From Pelotomaculum isophthalicicum JI (GTDB taxonomy: Bacteria; Bacillota; Desulfotomaculia; Desulfotomaculales; Pelotomaculaceae), in assembly GCF_029478095.1 (NCBI RefSeq), contig NZ_JAKOAV010000012.1, positions 29,381-93,380 of the forward strand: DNA of 64,000 nucleotides, in the 5' to 3' direction. Made by a program: the position numbers and the translations under genes. Below, piece after piece: positions 1 through 8,041 of this stretch. Below the pieces are notes generated by a model. That model worked only from the letters and a program-made list of their open reading frames with translations. It was not told where the DNA came from and did not search any database. Position 1 is the stretch's first letter. Every line of letters starts with the position of its first letter.

Positions 1-1
1 A

Positions 2-796
2 GTCAAGCTTGCGCCAATTATTCAGGAGATGATTCCGATGGACTGTACAATTGGCGTATCAGACAGGGAGAAGTTTGTCTATTATCTTCCCGGTGAGGGA
101 ATTAACTTTGGGGCGAAGCCCGGAGACGCGATCCCTAAAGGTAGTGGATTATATGGCGCCGTCAGTACCGGAAGAACTATTGATACAGTGGTGCCCAAGG
201 AAGCTTACGGGGTGTCTTTCAAGTTAAGAGGACTGCCGTTAAAGGATGAAAAAGGGCAAATTATAGGGGCGGTTGCTTTTGGTCTGAGTCTTAAAAACCA
301 GGAGGCGCTAATAGAAGTAGCCCAAAATGTCGCGGCTTCAACACAACAGACATCTGCCACCGTTGAAGAGCTTGCTTCATCAGCCCAGCAGTTGGCCGGC
401 AGTCAAGAAGTCCTTGAGAACTTGGGTAAAGAAGTATTGGAACAGGTGAAGAAAACAGATGTGATACTGGGATTTATTCATGAGGTGGCCGATACATCAA
501 ACCTGCTGGGCCTTAATGCGGCTATCGAGGCGGCAAGGGCTGGAGATCACGGGAGAGGTTTCTCGGTCGTAGCTGAAGAAATCCGCAAGCTTTCAATAAA
601 GAGCGCGCAGGCCGTAAAGGAAATCAGGGATATCCTGGCTATTATCAATGATAAAGTGATGGTGATGTCTGAAAAAGTTGTCGAGGCAGCGGCTTTGAGT
701 GAAGAGCAGGCAGCGGCTACCGAGGAGATATCTGCCGCTATGCAGGAACTGTCCACTTCAGCAGGAAAGCTTGAGGAAGTAGCTTCGGTTATTTAA
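2..796 (+). CDS. Soluble methyl-accepting chemotaxis protein (5' end outside window)
   Basis: The reading frame is open to the left edge of the window, so the true start is probably just upstream; the first in-window ATG is at 29. The N-terminal part (about 95 residues) looks like a small ligand-sensing domain ending in a G-x-V-A-F-G-L-S segment. It is followed by a short MCP signalling domain with the hairpin-tip region [14 protein letters not shown] and [10 protein letters not shown], typical of receptors that contact CheA/CheW. No transmembrane segment is visible, so this is a cytoplasmic receptor. The signalling helix is shorter than in membrane MCPs. It is followed by a second MCP gene on the same strand. 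Ligand unknown. Confidence 0.85.
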   Translation, partial: VKLAPIIQEMIPMDCTIGVSDREKFVYYLPGEGINFGAKPGDAIPKGSGLYGAVSTGRTIDTVVPKEAYGVSFKLRGLPLKDEKGQIIGAVAFGLSLKNQEALIEVAQNVAASTQQTSATVEELASSAQQLAGSQEVLENLGKEVLEQVKKTDVILGFIHEVADTSNLLGLNAAIEAARAGDHGRGFSVVAEEIRKLSIKSAQAVKEIRDILAIINDKVMVMSEKVVEAAALSEEQAAATEEISAAMQELSTSAGKLEEVASVI

Positions 797-935
797 TTGA
801 TCAAATTTACTGCAATCAATTTGTTACCGGTCCCGGGGCGATAGATAAAAATCGGTATTATTCATTTCCGGAATATGAATGGGTGATCTTCTGGGAGTAC
901 TCTACTATCGGACTGGTATTGGGGAGGGGATTCAG

Positions 936-2561
936 TTGACTTTAGGAATTAAAGCGAAAATACTTTTTTTAGTGGCTATCTTTGGTGCTTTTATGCTTGG
1001 AATAGTTGTTTTTGGTTCCATTTCTATGACTAGTATTGACAATAACTATAATAAGATGTTGGAAAAGGATGTCAAGGCTACCCAATCGATTTTGGAACTG
1101 CAAGGTCACCTATATAAAGTAGGATATACTGTGCGTGGGTATTTTATTGATCCTAATGAAAGTAATTTAAACCATTACCGCGAAGCTGTTGAAGAACTGA
1201 AGGGGCAGGTGGCTTTTCATAACAACAACGACCTTGCTACTGATAAGGAAGCCTGGTCAAATCTGGAGATTAACGTTAATAGCTATCTGGGTTTGGCGGA
1301 TAGTATTGTGTCCTCAATGCAACGAGGAGTGCCTCTCCAACAGCTCAGACCTCAAATTGCCGAAGCCGATAGTGTTATGACGAGTTTGGAAGATAACTTG
1401 GAAAAAGCTGTTACCCGGTATGAGGAAGTCATCGATACCCGAGGCCAGGAACTAGCCCGTGAAGGCGCCAGGACCGTGGTTACTTCATTCGTGGTTGGCA
1501 CCATCGTGGCCTTGCTGATGCTGGCTCTCGGTTACTGGTTTGCCGCCGGCATTGCCAAGCCGGTTGTGTCTTTGGCCAAGGCAGCCGGTATTGCTTCATC
1601 TGGTGATTTAACCGTGGATATCACGGCTAATTCCAAGGATGAGGTAGGCAAGCTGGCCGGGGCTTTTGGTGACATGGTTCGCAATATGCGCTTGATGGTG
1701 CGGCAAATAAACGAAAAGTCCGAGATGGTTGCCGATTCATCCCGGCAATTGACGCTTAACGCTCAGCAAACAGCTGCCGGCGCCAGCGAGACTGCCGCTG
1801 CCGCGGGTGAAATTGCCACTACCATTGAACAGGTTTCTTCTAATATACAGGAGATATCTGAATCTTCGCAGTCAGTTAATGAGCAGGCTAACGCAGGCAG
1901 TAAAGACGTTGTTAAGGTCAGTGAACAAATGGGGAATATAGCTGAATCAGCTGAGGATGTTTCCAAAGCAATTAACGGCTTGAGTAAAAAAACGCAGGAG
2001 ATTAACCATATTGTTGGTCTGATCACCACCATTGCCGATCAGACTAACTTGCTGGCCCTAAATGCGGCAATTGAAGCAGCCCGGGCAGGTGAACAAGGAC
2101 TGGGATTTGCCGTCGTGGCTGAAGAAGTCAGAAAACTGGCTGAACAGGCAGCCAGCGCCACTAAAGAAATAAACGCTTTGGTAAACGACATCCAGGATGA
2201 ATCGAAAAGAGCAGTTGAGGAAACAGCCAAAAGCGTTAGATCGGTCGAGTCAGGCACTAAGATAGTGCAGGGGGTCGGTGAAGGATTTAGGACTATTATT
2301 GAAGCAGTGCAGGGTTTAACAGAGCAAATCCGGGATGTGGCGGCCGCGGCGGAACAAGTGTCGGCGGGGGTGCAAAATGTGGCGGCATCCACCGAAGAAC
2401 AAACTGCTGTCATGGAAGAGGTTTCGGCTTCCGCCGAATCCTTTTTTGCAATAAAATTAACTTTTTTCTCATATCTTAATATGGCTGGGGCGGCTGGATT
2501 CGAACCAACGAAATGCCGGTTCCAAAGACCGGTGCCTTACCGCTTGGCGACGCCCCAGTGA
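936..2561 (+). CDS. Membrane methyl-accepting chemotaxis protein with displaced 3' end
   Basis: The start is set at TTG 936, which has GGGAGGGG six bases upstream, rather than an upstream in-frame codon at 879. The product has an N-terminal membrane helix, an extracytoplasmic helical sensor of about 160 residues, a second membrane helix, a HAMP linker and a full MCP signalling domain ([29 protein letters not shown]). The C-terminus is abnormal. After the conserved EEVSASAES at about position 2440 the expected last 20 or so residues are absent, and the frame runs through a T-rich stretch and the antisense of tRNA-Gln before stopping at 2559-2561. The last roughly 40 residues are therefore not native MCP sequence. 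The hairpin tip is intact, so signalling may survive. Confidence 0.85.
   Translation: MTLGIKAKILFLVAIFGAFMLGIVVFGSISMTSIDNNYNKMLEKDVKATQSILELQGHLYKVGYTVRGYFIDPNESNLNHYREAVEELKGQVAFHNNNDLATDKEAWSNLEINVNSYLGLADSIVSSMQRGVPLQQLRPQIAEADSVMTSLEDNLEKAVTRYEEVIDTRGQELAREGARTVVTSFVVGTIVALLMLALGYWFAAGIAKPVVSLAKAAGIASSGDLTVDITANSKDEVGKLAGAFGDMVRNMRLMVRQINEKSEMVADSSRQLTLNAQQTAAGASETAAAAGEIATTIEQVSSNIQEISESSQSVNEQANAGSKDVVKVSEQMGNIAESAEDVSKAINGLSKKTQEINHIVGLITTIADQTNLLALNAAIEAARAGEQGLGFAVVAEEVRKLAEQAASATKEINALVNDIQDESKRAVEETAKSVRSVESGTKIVQGVGEGFRTIIEAVQGLTEQIRDVAAAAEQVSAGVQNVAASTEEQTAVMEEVSASAESFFAIKLTFFSYLNMAGAAGFEPTKCRFQRPVPYRLATPQ
2482..2557 (-). tRNA. tRNA-Gln (anticodon TTG)
   Basis: On the minus strand the sequence folds as a cloverleaf of 76 nt with acceptor arm TGGGGCG/CGCCCCA, discriminator G and an encoded CCA (2482-2484). 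The anticodon loop CTTTGGA gives TTG, which reads Gln codons. The T arm holds GGTTCGAATCC. It lies 11 bases downstream of tRNA-His in the same transcription unit. The end of the convergent chemoreceptor reading frame crosses it in antisense. Confidence 0.96.
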
Positions 2562-2568
2562 TAATGAG

Positions 2569-2646
2569 TGGGGTGGATAGTGGGACTTGAACCCACGACC
2601 CCCAGAGCCACAATCTGGTGCTCTATCCATCTGAGCTATACCCACC
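2569..2646 (-). tRNA. tRNA-His (anticodon GTG)
   Basis: Minus-strand cloverleaf with acceptor GTGGGTA/TATCCAC, an extra 5' G (the G-1 identity element of tRNA-His, opposite C73), an encoded CCA (2569-2571), anticodon loop ATTGTGG (anticodon GTG) and T-arm GGGTTCAAGTCCC. It is the promoter-proximal gene of a His-Gln pair. Confidence 0.96.
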
Positions 2647-2697
2647 ACGTTGCCAAAAAAATGTGCTGTTAAAGTTTCCCCAATATCCGCAAGTGAT

Positions 2698-2726
2698 ATG
2701 TTAACAAATAATAAAGACATTGTCAA
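2698..2726 (-). promoter_or_regulatory. Probable sigma-A promoter of the tRNA-His/Gln pair
   Basis: Reading the minus strand, a perfect TTGACA (2721-2726) is followed after 17 bases by TAACAT (2698-2703), with the first base of tRNA-His about 50 bases downstream. The -10 is imperfect, so the assignment is probable rather than certain. Confidence 0.6.
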
Positions 2727-2806
2727 GAAAAAAACCATTCACTCGAATGTTTATATTATTAGGTTAAGTCCATATATTCAATATGTAAAGAAATTCTTTT
2801 TACCAG

Positions 2807-2835
2807 TTGATAATTTTCACCGGTGCGGATATAAT
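2807..2835 (+). promoter_or_regulatory. Near-consensus sigma-A promoter upstream of a structured RNA
   Basis: TTGATA (2807-2812), a 17-base spacer and TATAAT (2830-2835). The expected start is near 2842. The transcript would enter the folded RNA at 2850-2972 and reach tig only if it passes the terminator ending at 2972. Confidence 0.75.
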
Positions 2836-2841
2836 TGAAAA

Positions 2842-2972
2842 GTAATATAATACCGCTTTGAGACGGTAGTATTGAGGCACCCGGTTTTTCGCAGCGGCGT
2901 AACAGGCGGGTGAGCCCCACCGGTAATAAGAAAAGTGATTGGTGCCAGGGCTATTGTATGCCTTGGTTTTTT
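2842..2972 (+). ncRNA. Structured leader or small RNA of unknown family, ending in a terminator
   Basis: Between a strong promoter and an intrinsic terminator lie about 130 nt with nested pairing. There is an imperfect hairpin at 2846-2872, a GGCACC/GGTGCC helix (2876-2881 with 2941-2946), and within it CCGGT/ACCGG (2881-2885 with 2919-2923). The terminator is CCAGGGC/GCCTTGG (2945-2951 with 2960-2966) plus six T. The 3' strand of the GGCACC helix overlaps the 5' arm of the terminator, an arrangement typical of riboswitch expression platforms. I could not match it to the riboswitch classes whose consensus I know, nor to 6S, SRP or tmRNA. It could equally be an independent sRNA. The gap 2647-3150 has no protein gene. 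Confidence 0.5.
2945..2972 (+). terminator. Intrinsic terminator of the structured RNA upstream of tig
   Basis: Seven-pair stem CCAGGGC/GCCTTGG with one G-T pair and an eight-base loop, followed by TTTTTT (2967-2972). Confidence 0.7.
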
Positions 2973-3150
2973 AGTTGCGTTTGAAGGAAAGATTGTGGTT
3001 ATCGTAGAATAATTTATTAAACCGGTTAAAATATTATAACAGGGATATTGTGGTATTCCATAATTAACGGAGAGGGTGTGACTTTTCTACACAGCAATTG
3101 TCTAGGATAAATTACCAGAATGCAATCAAACCATTTAAGGGGGAGCATAT

Positions 3151-4467
3151 ATGAAAGCAAACGCGGAAAGGATAGAAAAGAACACTGTTCTCCTTGAGGT
3201 AGAGGTGGATGCCGAACTATTCTCACAGGCAGTAAATAAAGCCTACCGCAATATAGTTAAGAAAGTAAACATTCCGGGTTTCCGCAAGGGGAAAACCCCG
3301 CGACATATTCTTGAGCGTTATATCGGTAAGGAAGCTCTGTATGAAGAAGCGATGGAAGCCCTGGTGCCTGAGGCTTATTTTGACGCAGTGAAGGATACCG
3401 GTATAGAACCTGTTGACAAGCCTCAAGTTGAGATTGTGCAGGCTGAAGAAGGCAAGCCGGTGGTGTTCAAGGCCACTGTAATAGTAAAACCGGAAGTGGA
3501 ACTAGGCCAGTACAAGGAGTTGGAAGTAGTTAAACAGTCCTATAAAATTGAAGATGAAGATATTCAGAAAGAACTTGACCGCCTGCAGAACAGCCATGCC
3601 AAGCTGCTGACAATGGAAGAAGGCACTGTGGAGAAAGATGATATAGCGGTTATTGATTTTCTGGGAAAAACGAATGGCGAGCCCTTTAAAGGAGGGGAAG
3701 GAAAAGACTATTCCTTGGAAATTGGTTCCGGTTCCTTTATTGAGGGATTCGAAGACCAGATAATAGGCATGACTATTAATGAAACCAGGGATATCCAGGT
3801 AACATTCCCCAACAGTTACCAGTCGGAAGAATTAGCCGGTAAGGAAGCCACTTTTACCGTAACAGTTAAAGAAATAAAAAGAAAAGAGCTGGCGCCCCTG
3901 GATGATGAGTTTGCCAAAGATGTCAGTGAGTTTGATACTCTTCAGGAATTAAAGGACGATATCAAGAATAAATTAATACAAGCTGCTGAAAGCAGGGCAA
4001 AATTCATGCTCAGGCGGGAACTGCTTGATAAAGCCGTCGACAACGCTGTCGCTGAAATTCCGGACAGTATGATTGAGCAGCAAACCAGGGAAATGTTTAA
4101 AAACATTGGAGACAACTTTGCCAGACAGGGGCTTTCGGTAGAGGATTATCTTAATTACAACAAGTCCTCTATTGAAAAGATGAAAGAAGATATGCGTCCG
4201 GAAGCCGAACGGAACGTTAAAACTTCGCTGGTTATGGAATCTATTGGTAAGGCTGAAGGTATTACGGCCACTGAAGAAGAAATACAAGCGGAAATTGAAA
4301 AAATCGCTTCAGCGTACCGTCAGGATCCGGAAGAATTTCGTAAGACGATTGAAAGTGAAGGCAGCTTAGATTTTATCAAAGATAATATAGTAAAAGAAAA
4401 AACATTTCAATTTTTGGTCGATAATGCAAAAATAATTGAGGACACGAACGTGGAAACTGCGGAATAG
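3151..4467 (+). CDS. tig: Trigger factor (ribosome-bound chaperone and peptidyl-prolyl isomerase)
   Basis: Trigger factor binds the ribosome beside the exit tunnel and protects nascent chains. At 438 residues it has the normal family length. The N-terminal ribosome-docking signature GFRKGK is at residues 43-48, the FKBP-type isomerase domain covers about 150-245 (with FEDQIIGM), and the helical C-terminal chaperone arms follow. The ATG at 3151 has a strong AAGGGGGAG site. It heads the conserved tig-clpP-clpX order, with clpP 47 bases downstream. No clear promoter was found directly upstream beyond that of the structured RNA at 2842. Confidence 0.98.
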   Translation: MKANAERIEKNTVLLEVEVDAELFSQAVNKAYRNIVKKVNIPGFRKGKTPRHILERYIGKEALYEEAMEALVPEAYFDAVKDTGIEPVDKPQVEIVQAEEGKPVVFKATVIVKPEVELGQYKELEVVKQSYKIEDEDIQKELDRLQNSHAKLLTMEEGTVEKDDIAVIDFLGKTNGEPFKGGEGKDYSLEIGSGSFIEGFEDQIIGMTINETRDIQVTFPNSYQSEELAGKEATFTVTVKEIKRKELAPLDDEFAKDVSEFDTLQELKDDIKNKLIQAAESRAKFMLRRELLDKAVDNAVAEIPDSMIEQQTREMFKNIGDNFARQGLSVEDYLNYNKSSIEKMKEDMRPEAERNVKTSLVMESIGKAEGITATEEEIQAEIEKIASAYRQDPEEFRKTIESEGSLDFIKDNIVKEKTFQFLVDNAKIIEDTNVETAE

Positions 4468-4514
4468 TAATAGAGGTAGCAAAGCAAACAGATTGTTAGG
4501 AGGAATAAACCAAG

Positions 4515-5105
4515 ATGAATCTGGTGCCTATTGTTGTAGAGCAAACTAATCGCGGTGAGCGCTCATATGATATTTATTCCAGGCTGTTAAAGGATCGCAT
4601 CATTTTTATCGGCGGGCCGATTGACGATTACGTCGCCAATCTGGTTATTGCGCAATTCCTGTTCCTTGAGGCGGAAGACCCGGAAAAGGACATCCATATT
4701 TACATTAATTCTCCGGGCGGTGTGGTTACTGCCGGCATGGCAATATATGATACCATGCAGTACGTCCGTCCGCCTGTATCAACTATCTGTCTTGGCCAGG
4801 CGGCCAGTATGGGTTCGTTTCTTTTGGCAGCCGGGGAGAAAGGCAAGCGTTACGCTCTTCCTTACGCCAGGGTCATGATTCACCAGCCGATGGGTGGGGT
4901 CCAAGGCCAGGCGACAGACATCGATATTCACGCCAAAGAAATTTTGCGGACGAAGGATATTATCAACGAAATCCTCTCCAAGCACACCGGTCAGCCTCTT
5001 GAAAAAGTGGCTCTGGATACCGAACGGGACTTCTTTATGTCGGCACAGCAAGCTAAGGAATATGGTATTATTGACGAGGTGTTCGATGTCAGGAAGCAAA
5101 GGTAA
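4515..5105 (+). CDS. clpP: ATP-dependent Clp protease proteolytic subunit
   Basis: Serine peptidase of family S14, forming the tetradecameric chamber used by ClpX (and ClpC/ClpA-type) unfoldases. It has 196 residues, the normal length. The catalytic triad is visible as Ser98 (in GQAASMGS), His123 (MIHQP) and Asp172 (TERDFF). The short N-terminus suggests little or no propeptide. ATG 4515 follows TTAGGAGGAA. clpX begins 13 bases after the stop, so the two are translated from one transcript. Confidence 0.98.
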   Translation: MNLVPIVVEQTNRGERSYDIYSRLLKDRIIFIGGPIDDYVANLVIAQFLFLEAEDPEKDIHIYINSPGGVVTAGMAIYDTMQYVRPPVSTICLGQAASMGSFLLAAGEKGKRYALPYARVMIHQPMGGVQGQATDIDIHAKEILRTKDIINEILSKHTGQPLEKVALDTERDFFMSAQQAKEYGIIDEVFDVRKQR

Positions 5106-5118
5106 AAGAGGTGGGAAT

Positions 5119-6369
5119 ATGTTTAACGATAAAGGGCAGTTGAAGTGTTCCTTCTGTGGTAAACTTCAGGACCAGGTGAAAAAACTGGTGGCTGGCCCTG
5201 GCGTTTATATTTGTGATGAATGTATTGAGTTGTGCAATGAAATTATTGAGGAGGAACTCAGTGAAGACCTGGGCCTGGAACTCGGCGATATACCAAAACC
5301 TAAAGAGATCAAAGAAATTTTGGACCAATATGTGATTGGACAGGAAAATGCGAAAAAATCCCTCGCGGTTGCTGTTTACAATCATTATAAAAGGATTAAC
5401 CTCGGCGGTAAAATTGACGATGTCGAATTGCAAAAAAGCAACATTGTAATGCTTGGGCCTACCGGAAGCGGTAAAACTCTTCTGGCTCAAACTCTGGCCC
5501 GGCTGCTGAATGTGCCTTTTGCCATCGCAGACGCCACATCCCTCACTGAGGCCGGTTATGTGGGCGAGGATGTGGAAAACATTTTGCTGAAGCTGATACA
5601 GGCCGCGGATTATGATGTGGAAAAAGCGGAAAAAGGCATTGTATATATCGACGAGATTGACAAAATCGCCCGCAAGTCGGAAAACCCGTCGATAACACGC
5701 GACGTTTCCGGAGAGGGTGTTCAACAAGCGCTATTAAAGATACTTGAAGGCACTGTGGCCAGTGTCCCGCCACAAGGCGGGCGCAAGCACCCCCACCAGG
5801 AATTCATTCAACTGGATACCACTAATGTTTTGTTTATCTGCGGCGGGGCTTTTGACGGGATTGAGAAAATCATCCAAAACCGCACAGGGAAGAAGTCCAT
5901 GGGGTTCGGAGCTGAGATCAAACCCCGGAAGGAAATGAAAATAGGAGAAATCCTTAGTAATATACTGCCGGAAGACCTTCTTAAATATGGGCTTATTCCT
6001 GAGTTTGTCGGCAGGCTGCCGGTTATTGTCACCCTGGACGCCCTTGATGAGGAAGCATTGATCCGCATCCTCACCGAACCGAGGAACGCGCTCGTTAAGC
6101 AGTATGAGAAATTGTTTAACTTGGATAATGTTTCTTTGGAGTTCGCTCCGGAAGCGTTGAAAGCGGTAGCCGAAGAAGCGCTCAGGCGCAACACCGGCGC
6201 CAGGGGGTTACGGTCTATTCTGGAAGAAGTCATGCTGGAAGTGATGTATGATATTCCATCCCGTGATGACATAGCTAAATGTATCGTTACCAGGGAAACC
6301 ATTCAGAAAAAGGAACTCCCGCGGATTATCGCCGTGGATCGCAAGAAGAAAAAAGAAGAGACGGCTTAA
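5119..6369 (+). CDS. clpX: ATP-dependent Clp protease ATP-binding subunit ClpX
   Basis: AAA+ unfoldase that feeds substrates to ClpP. ATG 5119 is chosen because the N-terminal zinc finger (C10, C13, C32, C35) starts there and AGAGGTGGG lies just upstream; a longer frame from 4894 overlaps clpP and is not real. Walker A GPTGSGKT is at residues 113-120, the GYVGE pore loop at 146-150 and Walker B (IVYIDEIDK) near 180. It has 416 residues, as is usual. A terminator follows at 6400-6435, closing the tig-clpP-clpX unit. Confidence 0.98.
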   Translation: MFNDKGQLKCSFCGKLQDQVKKLVAGPGVYICDECIELCNEIIEEELSEDLGLELGDIPKPKEIKEILDQYVIGQENAKKSLAVAVYNHYKRINLGGKIDDVELQKSNIVMLGPTGSGKTLLAQTLARLLNVPFAIADATSLTEAGYVGEDVENILLKLIQAADYDVEKAEKGIVYIDEIDKIARKSENPSITRDVSGEGVQQALLKILEGTVASVPPQGGRKHPHQEFIQLDTTNVLFICGGAFDGIEKIIQNRTGKKSMGFGAEIKPRKEMKIGEILSNILPEDLLKYGLIPEFVGRLPVIVTLDALDEEALIRILTEPRNALVKQYEKLFNLDNVSLEFAPEALKAVAEEALRRNTGARGLRSILEEVMLEVMYDIPSRDDIAKCIVTRETIQKKELPRIIAVDRKKKKEETA

Positions 6370-6399
6370 GGCGCGCCGGAGTTGTTATACGCGAAAGAA

Positions 6400-6435
6400 A
6401 GCTCCTGACGGGAATAATCCCGCGGGGGCTTTTTT
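6400..6435 (+). terminator. Intrinsic terminator after clpX
   Basis: AGCTCC pairs with GGGGCT (one G-T pair) around an inner CGGGA/TCCCG helix, followed by a run of six T. It ends the clpX transcript, and the next gene is on the opposite strand. Confidence 0.8.
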
Positions 6436-6451
6436 ATCGCTTAAATAAGCG

Positions 6452-6784
6452 TTATGTATCTTTTAGTTTCAAGTAGGATTCCATCACTTCTTTTAAAAAT
6501 GTAACATGTTTTACATCGTTTAAATTAATGAGCAAGTCATGCAGTTCATACAGAGCCTTTTCAAATTCATCTTTAGGCACTCGAAGGAGTATATCTGGCG
6601 GAACTCCTAAGATTTTTGCTATTTTCGCCAGAGTCAGTAGTGAAGTATTTCTCTGGCCTCTCTCAAGATAACCCAGATATGAACCAGTAATACCTAAACT
6701 ATGTGATAATTGTTCCAATGTCAAATCTTTTTCCTTGCGGTACCGGCGAATATTTTGTCCACATACTTTCAGTATATCAAACAC
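6452..6784 (-). CDS. XRE-family helix-turn-helix regulator
   Basis: A 110-residue protein with an N-terminal Cro/CI-type HTH at about residues 8-65 (LTLEQLSHSLGI, then SYLGYLERGQRN), like SinR or phage repressors. A short helical C-terminus could mediate dimerisation. The start is GTG 6784 with TGGAGAA upstream on the minus strand. It is divergent from the c-di-GMP riboswitch operon across about 320 bases, so it might regulate that promoter or its own. No operator repeat is obvious. Targets unknown. Confidence 0.85.
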   Translation of the reverse strand: MFDILKVCGQNIRRYRKEKDLTLEQLSHSLGITGSYLGYLERGQRNTSLLTLAKIAKILGVPPDILLRVPKDEFEKALYELHDLLINLNDVKHVTFLKEVMESYLKLKDT

Positions 6785-6876
6785 TTGTTTTCTCCAGCCA
6801 TTTAAGAATATTTGTTAATAAAATTCCCATCTAATAAAATAACTATCCCAAAGATACACTTTTCACTGTAAAGTAA

Positions 6877-6905
6877 TTGATAATGTAAACACATAGTTGT
6901 ATAAT
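6877..6905 (+). promoter_or_regulatory. Sigma-A promoter of the c-di-GMP riboswitch operon
   Basis: TTGATA (6877-6882), 17 bases, TATAAT (6900-6905). These are the same hexamers as the promoters at 2807 and 58041. Expected start near 6912, about 30 bases before the riboswitch aptamer. Confidence 0.8.
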
Positions 6906-6940
6906 TATTGTTAATTGTCGGGAAAAGTAGAATAATAGTT

Positions 6941-7030
6941 TCTTTGGCGGGCAGACCATTTCGAAAGAGTGGGGCGCAAAGCCTTGAATCTAAGGTAACT
7001 AAGTTGCTATGATTGTCAGGCTGCAGAAAG
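6941..7030 (+). promoter_or_regulatory. Cyclic di-GMP-I riboswitch (GEMM)
   Basis: The aptamer core matches the class I c-di-GMP riboswitch closely. GGGCAGACC is followed by a stem capped by a GAAA tetraloop (TTTCGAAAGA), then GTGGGGCGCAAAGCC. After that comes the tetraloop-receptor arm with CTAAGG and the second stem (GTTGCTATGATTGTCAGGCTGC). The GCAAAGCC strand and GAAA loop are the hallmark elements. It sits between a strong promoter and an HD-GYP gene, so c-di-GMP level should set expression of the operon. The exact 5' and 3' limits are approximate. Confidence 0.92.
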
Positions 7031-7070
7031 AAACGGTGATACAAATTTTTACTCGTCCTTTCTGGAAAAG

Positions 7071-7098
7071 CCCCTTAATGCCATTGTGATGGAAGGGG
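7071..7098 (+). promoter_or_regulatory. Hairpin sequestering the ribosome binding site of the HD-GYP gene
   Basis: CCCCTT (7071-7076) pairs with AAGGGG (7093-7098), extended inside by CCAT/ATGG (7081-7084 with 7089-7092). The right arm is the Shine-Dalgarno sequence of the gene starting at 7108. No T-run follows, so this looks like translational rather than terminator-based control by the riboswitch just upstream. Confidence 0.65.
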
Positions 7099-7107
7099 TA
7101 TTGATTA

Positions 7108-7683
7108 ATGTTAGAGGAATTAAATAACTTAGTTAAAATGATCTCTATTTACAGTTTAGAAACTTATCAACATTCAGTCAATGTGGGAATAATTGCCACT
7201 AGAATAGGAAATTTTCTAGGATTGCCAGAAAAGCAAGTTTCGTTAATCAAATATGCAGGTTTGCTTCATGATATCGGTAAAACTAAAATTGATTTAAAAA
7301 TATTGAATAAACCAGGAAAGTTAACAACCAAAGAATTTAACATTATTAAAAAACATACAGAATACGGAGTTAAAATACTTTCATCTTATCCTTGGACCAA
7401 ACCTTTTCTCCAGTTGGTAAATTTACACCATGAAAGATGGGATGGCAACGGTTACAATGGTATCCATGGACCAGATATTCCTATAGGAGCAAGGATACTT
7501 GCTCTGGCAGATGCTTTTGATGCCATGTCTTCATGCAGGCCCTATTCCCCAATTAAAAGTATGGATCAAATTATAAATGAATTAGATAGGTTTAGTGGCG
7601 CTCAGTTCGATCCCCACTTAGTCGAAAAGGTTATTCAGGCTTCAGACAAAGTATTGCTAAAAGATTGGGATGGTGTTGTTTAA
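7108..7683 (+). CDS. HD-GYP domain protein, probable c-di-GMP phosphodiesterase
   Basis: A stand-alone HD-GYP domain of 191 residues. HD-GYP enzymes hydrolyse c-di-GMP. The HD pair is in LLHDIGK (H54, D55), His83 is in IKKHTEYG, and HHERWDGNGYN follows at 107-117; the family's terminal proline of GYP is Asn here. There is no sensor domain and no membrane helix. It is first in an operon behind a c-di-GMP-I riboswitch, with the next gene overlapping by 14 bases and a GGDEF protein third. Base composition is more AT-rich than the flanking housekeeping genes. Activity is inferred; the Asn substitution is also seen in some HD-GYP relatives, so it does not rule out catalysis. Confidence 0.9.
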   Translation: MLEELNNLVKMISIYSLETYQHSVNVGIIATRIGNFLGLPEKQVSLIKYAGLLHDIGKTKIDLKILNKPGKLTTKEFNIIKKHTEYGVKILSSYPWTKPFLQLVNLHHERWDGNGYNGIHGPDIPIGARILALADAFDAMSSCRPYSPIKSMDQIINELDRFSGAQFDPHLVEKVIQASDKVLLKDWDGVV

Positions 7684-8041
7684 CTTGAAATCAGGTAATT
7701 TGAATGACAGTGGGAGAAAGGCACAAATTTCAATTATTCTGTCTGAGTTTGAGATTCCTCCCATACAGGACGTACTGCTCATCGGCAAGAAAGCGCCCGT
7801 TGGTCCCGAAGCCGTTCAACGGATGATAGACGTGCTGAGTCCGGAACAATATGAAGTTTTACAGGTAAATGAGGGACCCTTTGAAGCAGTGGTAATTCGT
7901 AATTCACTTTCCCGATTGATTACACGGGAAAAGCTATTAAGTATTATTCTAAATGAAGGGTGTAAAGTTGCATCCGAAACAGCAGTTTTGAAAGCTCAAG
8001 TAGATATAGTTTTAAATATTAATGTTGAGGTTGATCTATAA
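7670..8041 (+). CDS. Uncharacterised protein encoded between HD-GYP and GGDEF genes
   Basis: A 123-residue soluble protein that I do not recognise. ATG 7670 overlaps the HD-GYP gene by 14 bases, and its stop shares a base with the ATG of the CBS-GGDEF gene, so the three are translationally coupled. There is no signal peptide, membrane helix or cysteine-rich motif (one Cys in the C-terminal half). The mix of short hydrophobic strands and helices (VLLIGKKAPVGPEAV, then FEAVVIRNSLSRL) suggests a compact alpha/beta fold. Its place between a c-di-GMP degrading and a c-di-GMP making enzyme suggests an adaptor, receptor or regulator of that pair; this is inference from context only. Confidence 0.75.
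   Translation: MVLFNLKSGNLNDSGRKAQISIILSEFEIPPIQDVLLIGKKAPVGPEAVQRMIDVLSPEQYEVLQVNEGPFEAVVIRNSLSRLITREKLLSIILNEGCKVASETAVLKAQVDIVLNINVEVDL

Noticed and set aside
2522..2650. Minus-strand open frame across the tRNA pair
   Set aside because: It translates the tRNA-Gln and tRNA-His genes; no protein is encoded.
4894..5118. Upstream extension of the clpX frame inside clpP
   Set aside because: It is a shadow of clpP in another frame; the conserved zinc finger and ribosome site place the clpX start at 5119.
6802..7044. Minus-strand open frame over the riboswitch region
   Set aside because: It covers the c-di-GMP aptamer in antisense and has no ribosome binding site.
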